Part shown: piece after piece, positions 26,501 through 35,901 of the stretch | Position numbering within the stretch: the first letter of the stretch is position 1 | Layout of the letters: the number at the start of each line of letters is the position of its first letter | Origin: Syntrophaceticus sp050949745 | GTDB lineage: Bacteria; Bacillota; DSM-12270; Thermacetogeniales; Thermacetogeniaceae | Reading direction: 5' to 3' | DNA length: 64,000 nucleotides | NCBI GenBank assembly: GCA_050949745.1 | Contig: JBMNGF010000018.1 | Span: 1 to 64,000, forward strand | Translations under genes and position numbers: made by a program | Notes under the pieces: generated by a model | The model's input: the letters and a program-made list of their open reading frames with translations, nothing else | Told to the model about the DNA's origin: nothing | Databases searched by the model: none

Positions 26501-28135
26501 ATTGCAGAGTCTCAGCTAGCTAGCGATTTTTTTGACAGGATATTTGTAGAGAATCCATTATCTGATTTTATATATGAGACTCTTGTTTGCGATAATATTA
26601 ATGTCATTCTCACCGGTAATGCCGGTGATGGCAAGACAACTATTGCTGCTGACATCTACCGGAGAGTAACTGGAGAATACCCTCAAATCCTACAGCCAAA
26701 AACCCGCGCGGGAGATATTATCATCGTCAAAGATATGAGTGAGCTACCACGTCAAGATCAAAGGGCAGCTATTTTTAAGGATGCTCTAAAAGACGAAGGC
26801 AATAGATACCTGATAGTTTCCAATACAGGAACACTACTAGAAAGTTTTCGCGAGCTAAAGATAAATGGAAAAGAAGTGGATGAAAGTGAGCTGCTTAAGG
26901 CGTTAGAAGCAGATGAGCCGCAACTTGTACTTGATGACCACTTTATGGTTATCAATATTGCTAACATGGACAGCATTGAAACCGCCTGTCAGGTTTTTGA
27001 ACGTATGTTGAACACAGGGAATTGGGCTGCTTGTGCGGCATGCCAACACTATGAAAGCTGCCCGATATCCAATAATGTTCGACTGCTCCAGGATGACCTG
27101 CAAACGGTATCTCACAGAGTAAAACTTCTTTATCGGCGTTTATATGAATATGATGTACGCCTTACTATGCGTCAGATGACCGACCACCTGGCCTACGCAA
27201 TTACTGCCGGGAAAAACTGTGCTGATATAAATGCTATGTCAGTAATAGCGTTGCAAAGTTGTCTGAATGGCTCTCTTTTCTTTAATCGTTTTTTTGGGGA
27301 TGACGGAAATGAGGTTATTCCCGAGGCTTTGCAATTGTTGCCGGTACGAAGGGTTCAGGATGCTGAATTTGGAACACTCCTGGATCCCTACTTTGAAAGA
27401 AAGGCTTGGGTAAAAGATAATGCAGAATTACCGCTTTCAGGGGAGGCCCTTGGAGTAAGCAATAATCTCATGGAAAAGAACAATCACTCCATTCGCAGAC
27501 AGGTGCGCCGGCTTGTTTATTTCTTTGGCTCATTGGATGATGAGGCTGGCAATCGCTACATCTCCACCTTTTTACGATCTCCAATGTTAATTAAATTTCT
27601 AGAGTATTCCCAGGGGATTACTACTATAACAAAGATGGCAGAAGAAAAATACCGGAATCAGATCCTGCAGGTATTGCAAGAATATTTTATCGGGGTGCGT
27701 CTGCCGGAGGAAACCTGGCAGGAACAGAATCTGTATCTTACCCTTACTCCGTTTGGAAGCAGTGCAGGGACTCAAATGGCTTTGGCGACTTTTAGAGAAG
27801 AGGATTTTAAATTAAGTGTTAAGCATAGATACAAGGTAGGAGATAAGAGCAGTTATGTGTTATGTCTATGCCATAAAAATAGTGATGTAGAGATGACCCT
27901 TAACTTGCCTTTTTTAGATTATATCTCACGTAGATATGAGGGTGAGTTAGCAGAAGAGCTTTCCGCACATTACGCGAACCGCCTCGAACAGTTAAAGGTT
28001 GATCTGCTTGATATATATAACAAACAAAAAGAGGATGAAAAGGATTATTTAACACTGATACGCATCAAGTATGGCGGGGGGTTTGAAGTGATTAAAGTTC
28101 ACGTTGCAAGTGGGTCATTGGAGGTGTTTTCATGA
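23591..28135 (+). CDS. Giant fusion: SBD-like, NERD nuclease, pseudokinase, kinase and DptF-like ATPase
   Basis: 1514 residues with five visible parts. (1) Residues 1-130 contain NKYILLLSIITLL...PFYHMKNDGFWFL, the pattern of the sulfur-binding/McrA-type N-terminal domain. (2) About 190-330 is a NERD nuclease-related domain (IYVIELKHWSGHI). (3) About 400-640 is a kinase fold with HRAVKPEN and NFD in place of HRD and DFG, probably inactive. (4) About 670-900 is a kinase with HSDIKPDN and DCG, probably active. (5) About 950-1514 is a P-loop ATPase (GNAGDGKTT near 1008) with a CAACQHYESCPI cysteine cluster, resembling DptF. NERD plus kinase recalls PglW of Pgl/BREX type 2. GTG 23591 has GAGGTGG upstream. 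It overlaps the next gene by 4 bases. I infer a sensor and regulator of sulfur-dependent restriction. Confidence 0.7.
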   Translation: MERKVKLNNQKASEFLEKIRVSRQGEKINPNKYILLLSIITLLNKDDGHENRFAFTELEPIFLTYYNTFFSDTPAYCKMLEYPFYHMKNDGFWFLQIKQGQEKKYRMYEKKRLTKKRLLETVEYAYLDRDIYEILCHQENRKILEDEIAKLLSRDDLKNVQYLIAATEHEANGFFVKEGSSLFEHEQLAIEIITNSISRQQIGQITSNILIYDDQSNNYYEYDLILVAHSGIYVIELKHWSGHIRIKPYNWIINDTHPRTDPHKNNGFKCKILKGIYQHNFNTYPNIWVESVVVLTNPESIVDGADSPGIAAEQQLNNPTFASISDLITYLKNKESLSECQFLDNQQISAIINYLNRLNTPRKQVKYAVPGYETVEYLSQKPECIELIARPIDGRAKGLNRFRVFRTPFQATAEEKKRFMKRAYSTLNTVSQIEYHPHIQKVWVIKNDYGDIIEGSDWSETGTLSDLICQQDGPFPIENVLRICHGILLGLNTAHQLGVIHRAVKPENVLMFNGIPKLINFDLAYQLEENRLTVIPDASQLKDDGYIAPEVLFGEDIDESTDLFSLGVIAYEMLTGSKPFKSVRNFKAQGGLLNAEVREKLLRLGLPEGCTEIIIDMLVADRTKRFKDVERAIAVFSREAEEDKQGAEPVAVNSKLQPGDKYDVYEILEQIGEGREAQIYKARTLRGLPVVLKLFNKEVPQERIFNEAEITSAIKSSYVVNCDNKIGHWKNDRFFLVLDYIAGETIRQKIVGNEVPDIETFRTVAFCMMEAVKAFHLYKDQEVSSKVLLHSDIKPDNIIITPEPGSKAVLIDCGIAGEPRVDVFQGTNGYVPPDSLRGTDMEFSESGDIFALGVTLWEWLFGEKPYENPTVGDAPSIPGNPSEDVKAYMPWLLKAVSTEAEQRFSGIQEMQDAFAEHSRPEDAVKEDAIEKPETEMTRQVIDVENLQREGNPFVDYINSLSEASACNENAIAESQLASDFFDRIFVENPLSDFIYETLVCDNINVILTGNAGDGKTTIAADIYRRVTGEYPQILQPKTRAGDIIIVKDMSELPRQDQRAAIFKDALKDEGNRYLIVSNTGTLLESFRELKINGKEVDESELLKALEADEPQLVLDDHFMVINIANMDSIETACQVFERMLNTGNWAACAACQHYESCPISNNVRLLQDDLQTVSHRVKLLYRRLYEYDVRLTMRQMTDHLAYAITAGKNCADINAMSVIALQSCLNGSLFFNRFFGDDGNEVIPEALQLLPVRRVQDAEFGTLLDPYFERKAWVKDNAELPLSGEALGVSNNLMEKNNHSIRRQVRRLVYFFGSLDDEAGNRYISTFLRSPMLIKFLEYSQGITTITKMAEEKYRNQILQVLQEYFIGVRLPEETWQEQNLYLTLTPFGSSAGTQMALATFREEDFKLSVKHRYKVGDKSSYVLCLCHKNSDVEMTLNLPFLDYISRRYEGELAEELSAHYANRLEQLKVDLLDIYNKQKEDEKDYLTLIRIKYGGGFEVIKVHVASGSLEVFS

Positions 28136-29742
28136 GTTTACCCGATCCTTTTCCTGAGGTTAAAGTTTCAGAAGATTATAACCCTGCGATTAGGTTGTAT
28201 GGTAACCGTTTTTTCAAAGATCAGACAGTTTTAGAGTATTTGTCTGAATTCCTAGCTGTGATTTTTTCAGGTAAGCGGATTGGTGACGGCCAAGCGTTCG
28301 AGTCACCTTTGCCATCCCTAACAGATATACGAAAGTGGTCATTCTCAACAAAAACTAAACTTTGTTATAGACCACCTATCAAACTGAACCTTAAGCTTTT
28401 TGCCTTTTTGAGTTGTTCACGGGTTGATTCACGTGATGAGATACACATAGCGCATTACAAAAAACTAGTTGATAAAATAGAAAACAGTATCAAAACAAGC
28501 AATAGGAATGTCGAGGAAATAAGGGATTGGCTAGAGGATTTTTTGCGTTGTTTTCAGGGAGTTGGATTTAATAGAACCTGGTGCGCACAGACATTTTATC
28601 CTGTTTCTGCTAGTCTTGTAACACAGGAAACCATCTGGAATAAAACTGTTGCTCGAAATAGCAATATTAAAAATTGGGATAGTGCTACAAAAAGGTTCAA
28701 AAAGTTTTATAGTACAACACGGCGAATTTTTTTAGCTAGGGGCGGCGAATTATTATATCTGCAATTATGCAATGTTTTTGCAACTGACCAAACAAAGGTC
28801 AGTAGCTTTGCTGAAATAATGAATTTAGGTACTGAAGAATCTGATCTGGCCAAATTACACCACTCACTCCAGGATGGATTACAAAAGTTAAATGGCAATG
28901 ATATGGATGCTTTTAATAGGTTGGTTGATTACATTGAGTTATTGGATAAAGATACCCATGATCAGACTAATAAAGAATCCGAATATTTAACCTGTGAGTG
29001 GTGTCCTCGGGACAGCTGGCAGGAGGCTTATCTTTTTGCTGTGGAAATCAACCGCCTATTAGCTGCGTCATTAGATCCTGTAGAACGACTGGATTTACTA
29101 ATGATCGGATGTTCTCTGCAAGTGATGCGCAGTCTGTGTGCCCAGAGTGTTAGGTATGCTGAAAATTTTCATCCTGCAGGAAACGGTGGCATGCTTGGGT
29201 ATGCATGGATATTTTCTTCATCTGGTTTATCTTCACGCCAGCAGCGTATAACTTCTCATCAAAACTTGTTGGCTAACCAGGGTCTTATTCAAAAAGCTCT
29301 GCGCCATGATGCATTAAAGGAAAACGCAGATCGTCATCCAGATCCTAAAAAAACTGTTGAAAGGCTTTATCGTGAGGCAGATGACAGATATGGTCATAAG
29401 TTATTGCTTTCTTTGGGCAAGAAACTGGGGATAATAGCACCCCGGACGGGTCCAGGAGCTAGATTTATTATGACTGATAAAGTCTTACGCTATATGGTGC
29501 TGGTTCTTTTGAAACCCGGAGAGCGCTGTCCTTATGATGAATTTCAAAGGCGACTTTATCACCATTATGGTATAGCTGTTGAAGGAGAAGAGCTTACAGA
29601 TGCTGTGCTCTGGAGCAATTTGCCTGCTAACAGCTCTATGCAGCCACAAGATGGTTCCTGGTTGGCTGAGATGCTTCGGGCAGGTGCTTTTTTAAATGAG
29701 CTTTCTGATGCGTGTTCTATTGTGAGGAATACTTTTGGATAA
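28132..29742 (+). CDS. DptG-like restriction component (tentative)
   Basis: A 536-residue helical protein with no catalytic motif. It sits exactly between DptF-like and DptH-like proteins, the position of DptG (DndG) in DNA-phosphorothioation-dependent restriction operons. Conserved-looking stretches are GVGFNRTWCAQTFYPVSAS, IFLARGGELLYLQLC and HKLLLSLGKKLGIIAPRTG, the last resembling a winged helix near the C-terminus. The ATGA overlap with the upstream gene (28132-28135) indicates coupled translation. The call rests more on gene order than on sequence. If DptG homology fails, it is an unknown subunit of the same complex. Confidence 0.55.
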   Translation: MSLPDPFPEVKVSEDYNPAIRLYGNRFFKDQTVLEYLSEFLAVIFSGKRIGDGQAFESPLPSLTDIRKWSFSTKTKLCYRPPIKLNLKLFAFLSCSRVDSRDEIHIAHYKKLVDKIENSIKTSNRNVEEIRDWLEDFLRCFQGVGFNRTWCAQTFYPVSASLVTQETIWNKTVARNSNIKNWDSATKRFKKFYSTTRRIFLARGGELLYLQLCNVFATDQTKVSSFAEIMNLGTEESDLAKLHHSLQDGLQKLNGNDMDAFNRLVDYIELLDKDTHDQTNKESEYLTCEWCPRDSWQEAYLFAVEINRLLAASLDPVERLDLLMIGCSLQVMRSLCAQSVRYAENFHPAGNGGMLGYAWIFSSSGLSSRQQRITSHQNLLANQGLIQKALRHDALKENADRHPDPKKTVERLYREADDRYGHKLLLSLGKKLGIIAPRTGPGARFIMTDKVLRYMVLVLLKPGERCPYDEFQRRLYHHYGIAVEGEELTDAVLWSNLPANSSMQPQDGSWLAEMLRAGAFLNELSDACSIVRNTFG

Positions 29743-29768
29743 AATATAAGGGAACAGGAGTAAGCATA

Positions 29769-32700
29769 ATGAAGTACATGGCTGATACGATAGTTAAATA
29801 CATACTGGAAGAAACTAATCGCCATTCTGGCATGCTGAGATTTGTATTGCCTTCTTATCCATCTGATCTCCTTTTAAAAATAGGCTGTGAGCTCGATGAA
29901 CAGTTCAGTAGAATAACAGATCGCCGGGTTGATTGGAAGTATAAGATAGCCTATCGCTTGGGCAAAGAATGGGAAGATGGTACATCTGCCGACCAAGCAA
30001 ATTTTGAAAGGATTCGCAAAGAAGGTTGGTATAACGAGGATGATAACCTGACAAGTTTGCGAAACACTGTGAAAGATCCGGATTGTGATTGTCTTGTAAT
30101 TTTATTAGCGGGTTATGAACATATTGATGACCGCGCAAGTTTGAGAGATTTTTTTCATCTCAACCAGGAGACGGTTTGGGAATTGTGTCTCAAGAAGTCA
30201 TTCTTCAACTGGGTGACTGCTTGCTTGAGTGATTACGTTAACCCTGATGGCAGTGAAAAAGAAATTAAACAGATAGCAGAGGTATTTAAAGAGCTCTACC
30301 GTAACGCCCTCACAGATATGTTGGGAGTTAGTAGCTATTTAGAAAGGTTGGATCTATCAGATGTTATGACCTGTAGTGATGTATACCATCTGATCCTTAG
30401 TAATTTATTGCCTTTCAAATTACCGTGTATGAATGGACTGGTTGGACGCTATAGATCGAGGAAGCCTTTTTCTAGCTACATTAACCCAGCACAGAACTTT
30501 TTTAATTATAGTATGTTTTTTAGTCCTTCTGATAGGAAGAAAACAATAGATAGAATTGAAAAGTTTGAGACTAAGCATGTAGATGAGCAGCTAGAGAGTG
30601 ACACATTGGGATCTTTTGATTCTCTGGATCTACTGCTTGATGCCCTAAAGGATTATATTGAAAACAGATCAGAGGCGGCACGCAAACAGTTGCTGAGTGC
30701 TGATTTTGTCTATATACACGACAAAATACTTAATTTCAAATCTAAAAAACCCGAAAATGGAGATGAAGAAAAACGCAGGAGTCGCGGGGTAAAAAAAATA
30801 TATGGTTTGCCCCCGGAGGTTTTTCTGAGGGCGTTATGGATTACCCTTGGGGATTTCAAAAAAGAGTCTCAAAGCTCACTGCTTGTAGCGGAAAATCTAT
30901 CTTCGATAACTTTGCAGAGCACTGTATTTAGACATGATTTTGATGACGAGGATGAAGGTGACCTGGAAGATGACAACGAAAAGGCAAAAACTTTTCTGCG
31001 AAAGGTGCTGGGGGGAATTGACGACTTTTTCGGGGTGCAGTTGCGAGATCTAGGTGATCTAAGTAAGCCAAAAGTGTTCAATGTGAAAGTGAATTCTCAC
31101 CTCTGTCCTGGTGAGGATAGTGGGGTTTCATATCAAAGAAACAAGAGAGCAGAACCCCAATTAAAGTTCAGGGTAATTGTCACTTCTAAGGAAGGTGATT
31201 CCTGTAAGCGTGAATTTGCCTGGGCGCTGCCCCAGAATCACCAGTGTCGTCTTCTGGATGCTCTTTATCAATGGGTTTTAGAGAGTTTTGAAGAATGTAG
31301 CAATGCAATACCTGTCTTCACAATGCCGTATATACCGGAGATTTTTATGGCTGATGATGAAGAGAATGTCAACCGCCTTATTGGTACAGCCCTGGGAACA
31401 GGTTGTTCTTTTATCAATTTAATGAACGCAGAAGGTTTTGACAATAGAGATGCTGTTAAGCCCCTATTAAACGATTTATCGATCTCCTTCCAACACTTCC
31501 TTAAGGAATATGACCAGGCAGGTTTTTTTAAAGCTCTGGATTCAAAATATGCTCCTTTACGCAGAACATATAGTACTGCCTATGAAAAATATCTTCAATG
31601 CAATGAAAGCAGCGCGGGGCCTCTACTTTTTAAGGCTTTTATGTTTGTAGCTAGTGATAATGCGGAACAAGTTTGGTGGGTTTGGAATGAATATCAAGAA
31701 TGTATGGTGGTTACCCCCTTACATCCTGCCCTGTTGGAAATGATTCATAATAGTCATACATTTCTATGTGAGAGTTTTTGTTTTTATGCCAGAACTGGCT
31801 TGCAGGAAGTTGGGGGGAAATTCCCAGAAAAACATTGGGACCAGATTGTTGATCTATCCAGGATGAAGCGGCCTATTTTGGGCACCTTAAAAAATGAGGA
31901 TTTAGTTCTTGATACTAACATGCGCAGTTATGGCTATTTTCACCTGGTTGGGGAGTGTGCTAAGGACCCGACATCGATCAATGCTCGTCTGCTATTGGAA
32001 TATGAAGATAATGATGAAGATGAAGTAACAGACACAGATCTTTTTAGGGAAACCCGTGCCTCTATTTTAATCAAACAGATACTAAATGATTACTACAGAT
32101 TGCATAAATATGTGGATGACGGTATCAGTATTGCTGCCTACTGTGGAGATCAGATCCAGCCGTTCGTTTCAGGTATTGACAATTACCTATCCTCTATTTT
32201 AAAGGACAGAGATGAAAGGGTATATACTTTACAGTTAACCATATTTTCAGACAGTGGAGATGATTCCTCAGTTATGAAGTGGGTCAATGCATGGAAGGAG
32301 CGCTGGCAGGAATCAGAAGCAAGTTCCAGGCAGTACTATAGTAAATGTAAAATATCCATTGCTTATCGTGTTGTTTCCAGGGGTGAGAACTACGATCAGT
32401 TTCGTGAGCTGCTGCAGGGAATTGAAGTTGATGTCGTGTTTTTTATGGATTTTATTAGATCCGGTTTTAGTCGCTTTAGGGAATTAGCATATGACGCCCA
32501 GGGTAGTTATCGTAAGTTTCCGATATTAGAAAAAATATGTTGTCCTGAAACAGGTGGGGGCAGGGATAATAAACGTGTGAGGATTTTAAGCAACCAGCGT
32601 TTTAAGATGGGCACTTTGCATGCGGAGGTTATGGCTCGTATTAAACAGGGACATGCGGATCCAGGTAAAAGGCATGTAGTAATGGGTGTTAGCGATTTTC

Positions 32701-35045
32701 AGCAATGGACTTCTGTTATAGACACTGCCCATCAACACAGCGCATGGGTAGCCTGTATAGATCCTTCTGTAGATGAACAACTGCTCAGGAAGGTAGAGCC
32801 AGATGGGACCAGTAAACGGGAGGTTATCGGTTTTGGTACTGGAGTTGGATCACATGGGGAAAATAATTATACGATTTCTACTGAGCAATTTTCGCTTGCA
32901 GATATATCAAAAAAGATCGGGGCACAGATCTCTAGGCTATTTGAATTTTTGCAAGGTGATGTTACCAGCCGTATAGCTGAAAGTTTAATTCGTGAAGCAT
33001 CGAATATCGGGGGTCTTTCTGTAGTCAAGGCAACAGGTCCTTCCGAGTATGTGAGGGATTATATTGCTTATGCCATGGTCAGAAAGTTGCTTCCGACCGA
33101 TGACAGTGCTTTTTGTGATGAAATTATATCCCTGGATGCTTTCCGTCACTGGTTTGATGATGCTTCTGATCAAAAGCGCCCTGATATATTGAGGCTACAG
33201 GCCAATATAGTGGGTGGTTATTTTGATATAAAAGCTCAGATTATAGAATGCAAGCTTGCCCAGCAGTCAGAAGGCCATCTTGAAAAGGCCCGTCAGCAAA
33301 TTGAAAACGGCTTGAAACAGCTTACTGCCTGTTTCCGGCCGCGTTATGAGACTGAGACACCAGAAGGTATTAAGGATAGACCTGACCGGCGTTACTGGTG
33401 GATGCAGTTGCATCGCTTAATTGCAAGTAAGGGTACAACAAGTCGTACCGAGTATAATGAAACTCTTCAGGCATTAGAGCGATTGAGTGAAGGGTATTTT
33501 AATATTACCTGGCAGGCTGCAGCAGTGGCTTTCTGGACCGATGTTGAAGGAGATTATATGGTATGTATGAATGAATGGGATTTTAATATAGATGACAAGG
33601 AAATAGCAGCTTCTGTAGCTACGGCGGGTAAAAATTTTATTGGCAAGGTGTGTCTTGAAGATGCAAGAGGGGATATTTTTAGTAGGAGTTCTGAACTTAG
33701 TTATTTTGACAGAAGAGATGTGACTGTACCTGACACTGCTATCGATTCCGAATGTGATGATCAAGATGGGGATGGTATTAAGCAACCGGAAGAAACAACA
33801 GAAACAAAAACAGATGAGGATGGTGTACCAGGGAAGGAGAACATAGATGACGGTGGGATTGGTGATGGACCATCTAGTAATGAAACAGGTAATATATCAG
33901 TAGTGTCTCGTGTTCCCGAACGCATTCTTTTAGGAAGTGGGACTATGGGGGGTAGGGATGTTTACTGGGAGTTTGGCCATCCGGACCTTCCCAACAGGCA
34001 TATACTTGTTTTTGGGGCTTCTGGTACAGGGAAAACTTATACTATTCAGGCGCTCTTGTGTGAACTGGGTAAATCAGGTCAAAACAGTTTGATAGTGGAT
34101 TATACGAATGGATTTACTCCCAGTCAGCTGGAATCCATAGTAGTAGAAAAGTTGAACCCGAAACAGCATGTGGTGCGAATGGAGCCACTGCCAATAAATC
34201 CATTCCGCAGGCAGTGTGATTTTATTGATGATTTTAGGCTTGAAGAGGATTCAGCAACAACTGCCAGACGGGTGAGAGATCTGTTTGCGCAGGTTTACCG
34301 GTTTGGTGATCAGCAGCAGTCAGCGCTTTATAATGCTATTCGAGATGGTGTAGATCAAGATGAAAGCAGCTTCAATCTTGATAGGTTGCTTGAGAGGCTG
34401 GAAGTGATCCAGCATGAGGGAGGCCCTACTGCTGCCTCTGCTGCCAGTGTAATCAGTAAGCTCCAGCCATTTGTAGATATGACACCTTTCGGCAAAGAAG
34501 ATGTGGACAGCTGGGAAAAACTGTTTACAGATGTCAATTCCCGATGTCATATTATTCAGTTGGCTGGGTATATGAAGGATACTGCACAGTTAATTACAGA
34601 GTTTTCGCTTTTCGACCTCTATTGGTACTACCGCGCCAGAGGAAATAAGGATAATCCAAAAGTTATTGTGCTTGATGAAATACAAAACCTTGATCACAGT
34701 TTAAATAGCCCATTAGGCCAGCTCCTTACAGAAGGGCGTAAGTTCGGTATTTCATTGATACTCGCTACCCAGACATTAAGCAATCTAGCCAAGGAAGAAA
34801 GGGACAGGCTCTTCCAGGCCAGTCATAAGCTTTTCTTTAAACCGGCTGATACTGAAATTAGGTCGTTTGCCCAGATACTGGCGGATGTTACCAATGGGCG
34901 GCTTGATGATTGGGTTGATCGTTTATCTTCTTTGAAGAGGGGCGAATGTTATTCGCTCGGGAATGCTTTTAACGAGGCAACCGGTAAATTAGAGGTAAGC
35001 AAATGGTTTAAGATTCGTATTAATCAATTAGAGCAAAGATATTAG
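29769..35045 (+). CDS. DptH-like HerA/FtsK-type ATPase
   Basis: A 1758-residue protein. The C-terminal 400 residues are a HerA/FtsK-type motor: GRDVYWEFGHPDLPNRHILV, then Walker A FGASGTGKTYT near 1415, Walker B KVIVLDEIQNL near 1630, and SLILATQTLSNL. This is the layout of DptH, the translocase of the Dnd-linked restriction system. The first 1300 residues are a large unknown region with a PD-(D/E)XK-like stretch near 1140 (GGYFDIKAQIIECKLAQ), which could be a nuclease. An acidic, low-complexity linker lies near 1330-1385. ATG 29769 has CAGGAG 8 bases upstream. It is followed after 14 bases by the second DUF4007-like gene. Confidence 0.7.
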   Translation: MKYMADTIVKYILEETNRHSGMLRFVLPSYPSDLLLKIGCELDEQFSRITDRRVDWKYKIAYRLGKEWEDGTSADQANFERIRKEGWYNEDDNLTSLRNTVKDPDCDCLVILLAGYEHIDDRASLRDFFHLNQETVWELCLKKSFFNWVTACLSDYVNPDGSEKEIKQIAEVFKELYRNALTDMLGVSSYLERLDLSDVMTCSDVYHLILSNLLPFKLPCMNGLVGRYRSRKPFSSYINPAQNFFNYSMFFSPSDRKKTIDRIEKFETKHVDEQLESDTLGSFDSLDLLLDALKDYIENRSEAARKQLLSADFVYIHDKILNFKSKKPENGDEEKRRSRGVKKIYGLPPEVFLRALWITLGDFKKESQSSLLVAENLSSITLQSTVFRHDFDDEDEGDLEDDNEKAKTFLRKVLGGIDDFFGVQLRDLGDLSKPKVFNVKVNSHLCPGEDSGVSYQRNKRAEPQLKFRVIVTSKEGDSCKREFAWALPQNHQCRLLDALYQWVLESFEECSNAIPVFTMPYIPEIFMADDEENVNRLIGTALGTGCSFINLMNAEGFDNRDAVKPLLNDLSISFQHFLKEYDQAGFFKALDSKYAPLRRTYSTAYEKYLQCNESSAGPLLFKAFMFVASDNAEQVWWVWNEYQECMVVTPLHPALLEMIHNSHTFLCESFCFYARTGLQEVGGKFPEKHWDQIVDLSRMKRPILGTLKNEDLVLDTNMRSYGYFHLVGECAKDPTSINARLLLEYEDNDEDEVTDTDLFRETRASILIKQILNDYYRLHKYVDDGISIAAYCGDQIQPFVSGIDNYLSSILKDRDERVYTLQLTIFSDSGDDSSVMKWVNAWKERWQESEASSRQYYSKCKISIAYRVVSRGENYDQFRELLQGIEVDVVFFMDFIRSGFSRFRELAYDAQGSYRKFPILEKICCPETGGGRDNKRVRILSNQRFKMGTLHAEVMARIKQGHADPGKRHVVMGVSDFQQWTSVIDTAHQHSAWVACIDPSVDEQLLRKVEPDGTSKREVIGFGTGVGSHGENNYTISTEQFSLADISKKIGAQISRLFEFLQGDVTSRIAESLIREASNIGGLSVVKATGPSEYVRDYIAYAMVRKLLPTDDSAFCDEIISLDAFRHWFDDASDQKRPDILRLQANIVGGYFDIKAQIIECKLAQQSEGHLEKARQQIENGLKQLTACFRPRYETETPEGIKDRPDRRYWWMQLHRLIASKGTTSRTEYNETLQALERLSEGYFNITWQAAAVAFWTDVEGDYMVCMNEWDFNIDDKEIAASVATAGKNFIGKVCLEDARGDIFSRSSELSYFDRRDVTVPDTAIDSECDDQDGDGIKQPEETTETKTDEDGVPGKENIDDGGIGDGPSSNETGNISVVSRVPERILLGSGTMGGRDVYWEFGHPDLPNRHILVFGASGTGKTYTIQALLCELGKSGQNSLIVDYTNGFTPSQLESIVVEKLNPKQHVVRMEPLPINPFRRQCDFIDDFRLEEDSATTARRVRDLFAQVYRFGDQQQSALYNAIRDGVDQDESSFNLDRLLERLEVIQHEGGPTAASAASVISKLQPFVDMTPFGKEDVDSWEKLFTDVNSRCHIIQLAGYMKDTAQLITEFSLFDLYWYYRARGNKDNPKVIVLDEIQNLDHSLNSPLGQLLTEGRKFGISLILATQTLSNLAKEERDRLFQASHKLFFKPADTEIRSFAQILADVTNGRLDDWVDRLSSLKRGECYSLGNAFNEATGKLEVSKWFKIRINQLEQRY

Positions 35046-35059
35046 GGAGGCTACCTTTA

Positions 35060-35881
35060 ATGTTACCGCTTAATTTTCATAAGACATTTATTCCTGAAAG
35101 GCGTTTAATTGCTGCATTACTTGAATATGCAGCATTAAACAAGCAAGGTGATTATCAAAATATTTCTAAGGAAACCGGAATACCGATGGGTAAATCTAGC
35201 GGTAAGGTACCAGCTATACTTGACTATGCAAGAGGTATGGGGCTTCTTATACTAGCAAACGAGCAAGCTGGTTCCATTAAAAAACCTGTGCTTACTTCTT
35301 TTGGTAAGGTTGTTTATCTTGAAGATAAGTTTCTGGGCGAAAAAATGTTGCAGTGGCTGGTTCATATGAACTTGTGTCGCAACGACATAGGGGCTAAAAC
35401 ATGGCATGAGGTTTTTGCAAAAGGGCGAAGTATACTGGGAACTGCGTTTACCAAAAATCAGTTAGAGGATTATCTGGTAAGTATCTGTGGAGAGGGTAAG
35501 AACAGAACAGGCCCGATGGTGCTAGCCTACACTGATGACGCGGCTCTTGGGAGATCTGGGGTATTGACTGTTGACGGAGCAGAAGTTAGAAGGCAGAAGG
35601 CCCCGGTTCTGGATATCTATGCTATACCATATTCAGCGTATATTCTTGAACTGATGTATGTGTTTTTCTCAGGGCAGAACCAGGTGACTGTTTCAGATTT
35701 CAACAACAGAACACTCTGGTTTGATATTAATCTTTGGGACTGGTCAGATATCGAGTATGTACTTTCGCTGGTGGAGTCTAAGGGCTATCTATCCATTGAT
35801 CGTCAAATGCAACCATGGATAATTGAAAAAAAAGCCATGTCTGATGAGGTATGGCAGCATATATTTGATGATATGGCATAG
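35060..35881 (+). CDS. DUF4007-like protein, second copy
   Basis: A 273-residue protein of similar size and layout to the first gene of the locus. It has an N-terminal F..TFIPERRLIAALLEYA, an ISKETGIPMGKSSGKVPAILDYARGMGLL winged-helix-like block, LTSFGKVVYLED and a WLVHMNL block. Like the first copy it directly precedes a very large P-loop ATPase, so the locus contains two DUF4007-ATPase pairs. ATG 35060 is preceded by GGGAGG at 9 bases. The gap to the next gene is 20 bases. The family assignment is by overall pattern and is weaker than for the first copy. Confidence 0.6.
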   Translation: MLPLNFHKTFIPERRLIAALLEYAALNKQGDYQNISKETGIPMGKSSGKVPAILDYARGMGLLILANEQAGSIKKPVLTSFGKVVYLEDKFLGEKMLQWLVHMNLCRNDIGAKTWHEVFAKGRSILGTAFTKNQLEDYLVSICGEGKNRTGPMVLAYTDDAALGRSGVLTVDGAEVRRQKAPVLDIYAIPYSAYILELMYVFFSGQNQVTVSDFNNRTLWFDINLWDWSDIEYVLSLVESKGYLSIDRQMQPWIIEKKAMSDEVWQHIFDDMA

Positions 35882-35901
35882 CTAGGGGGGGCTGGGGGCA
35901 G

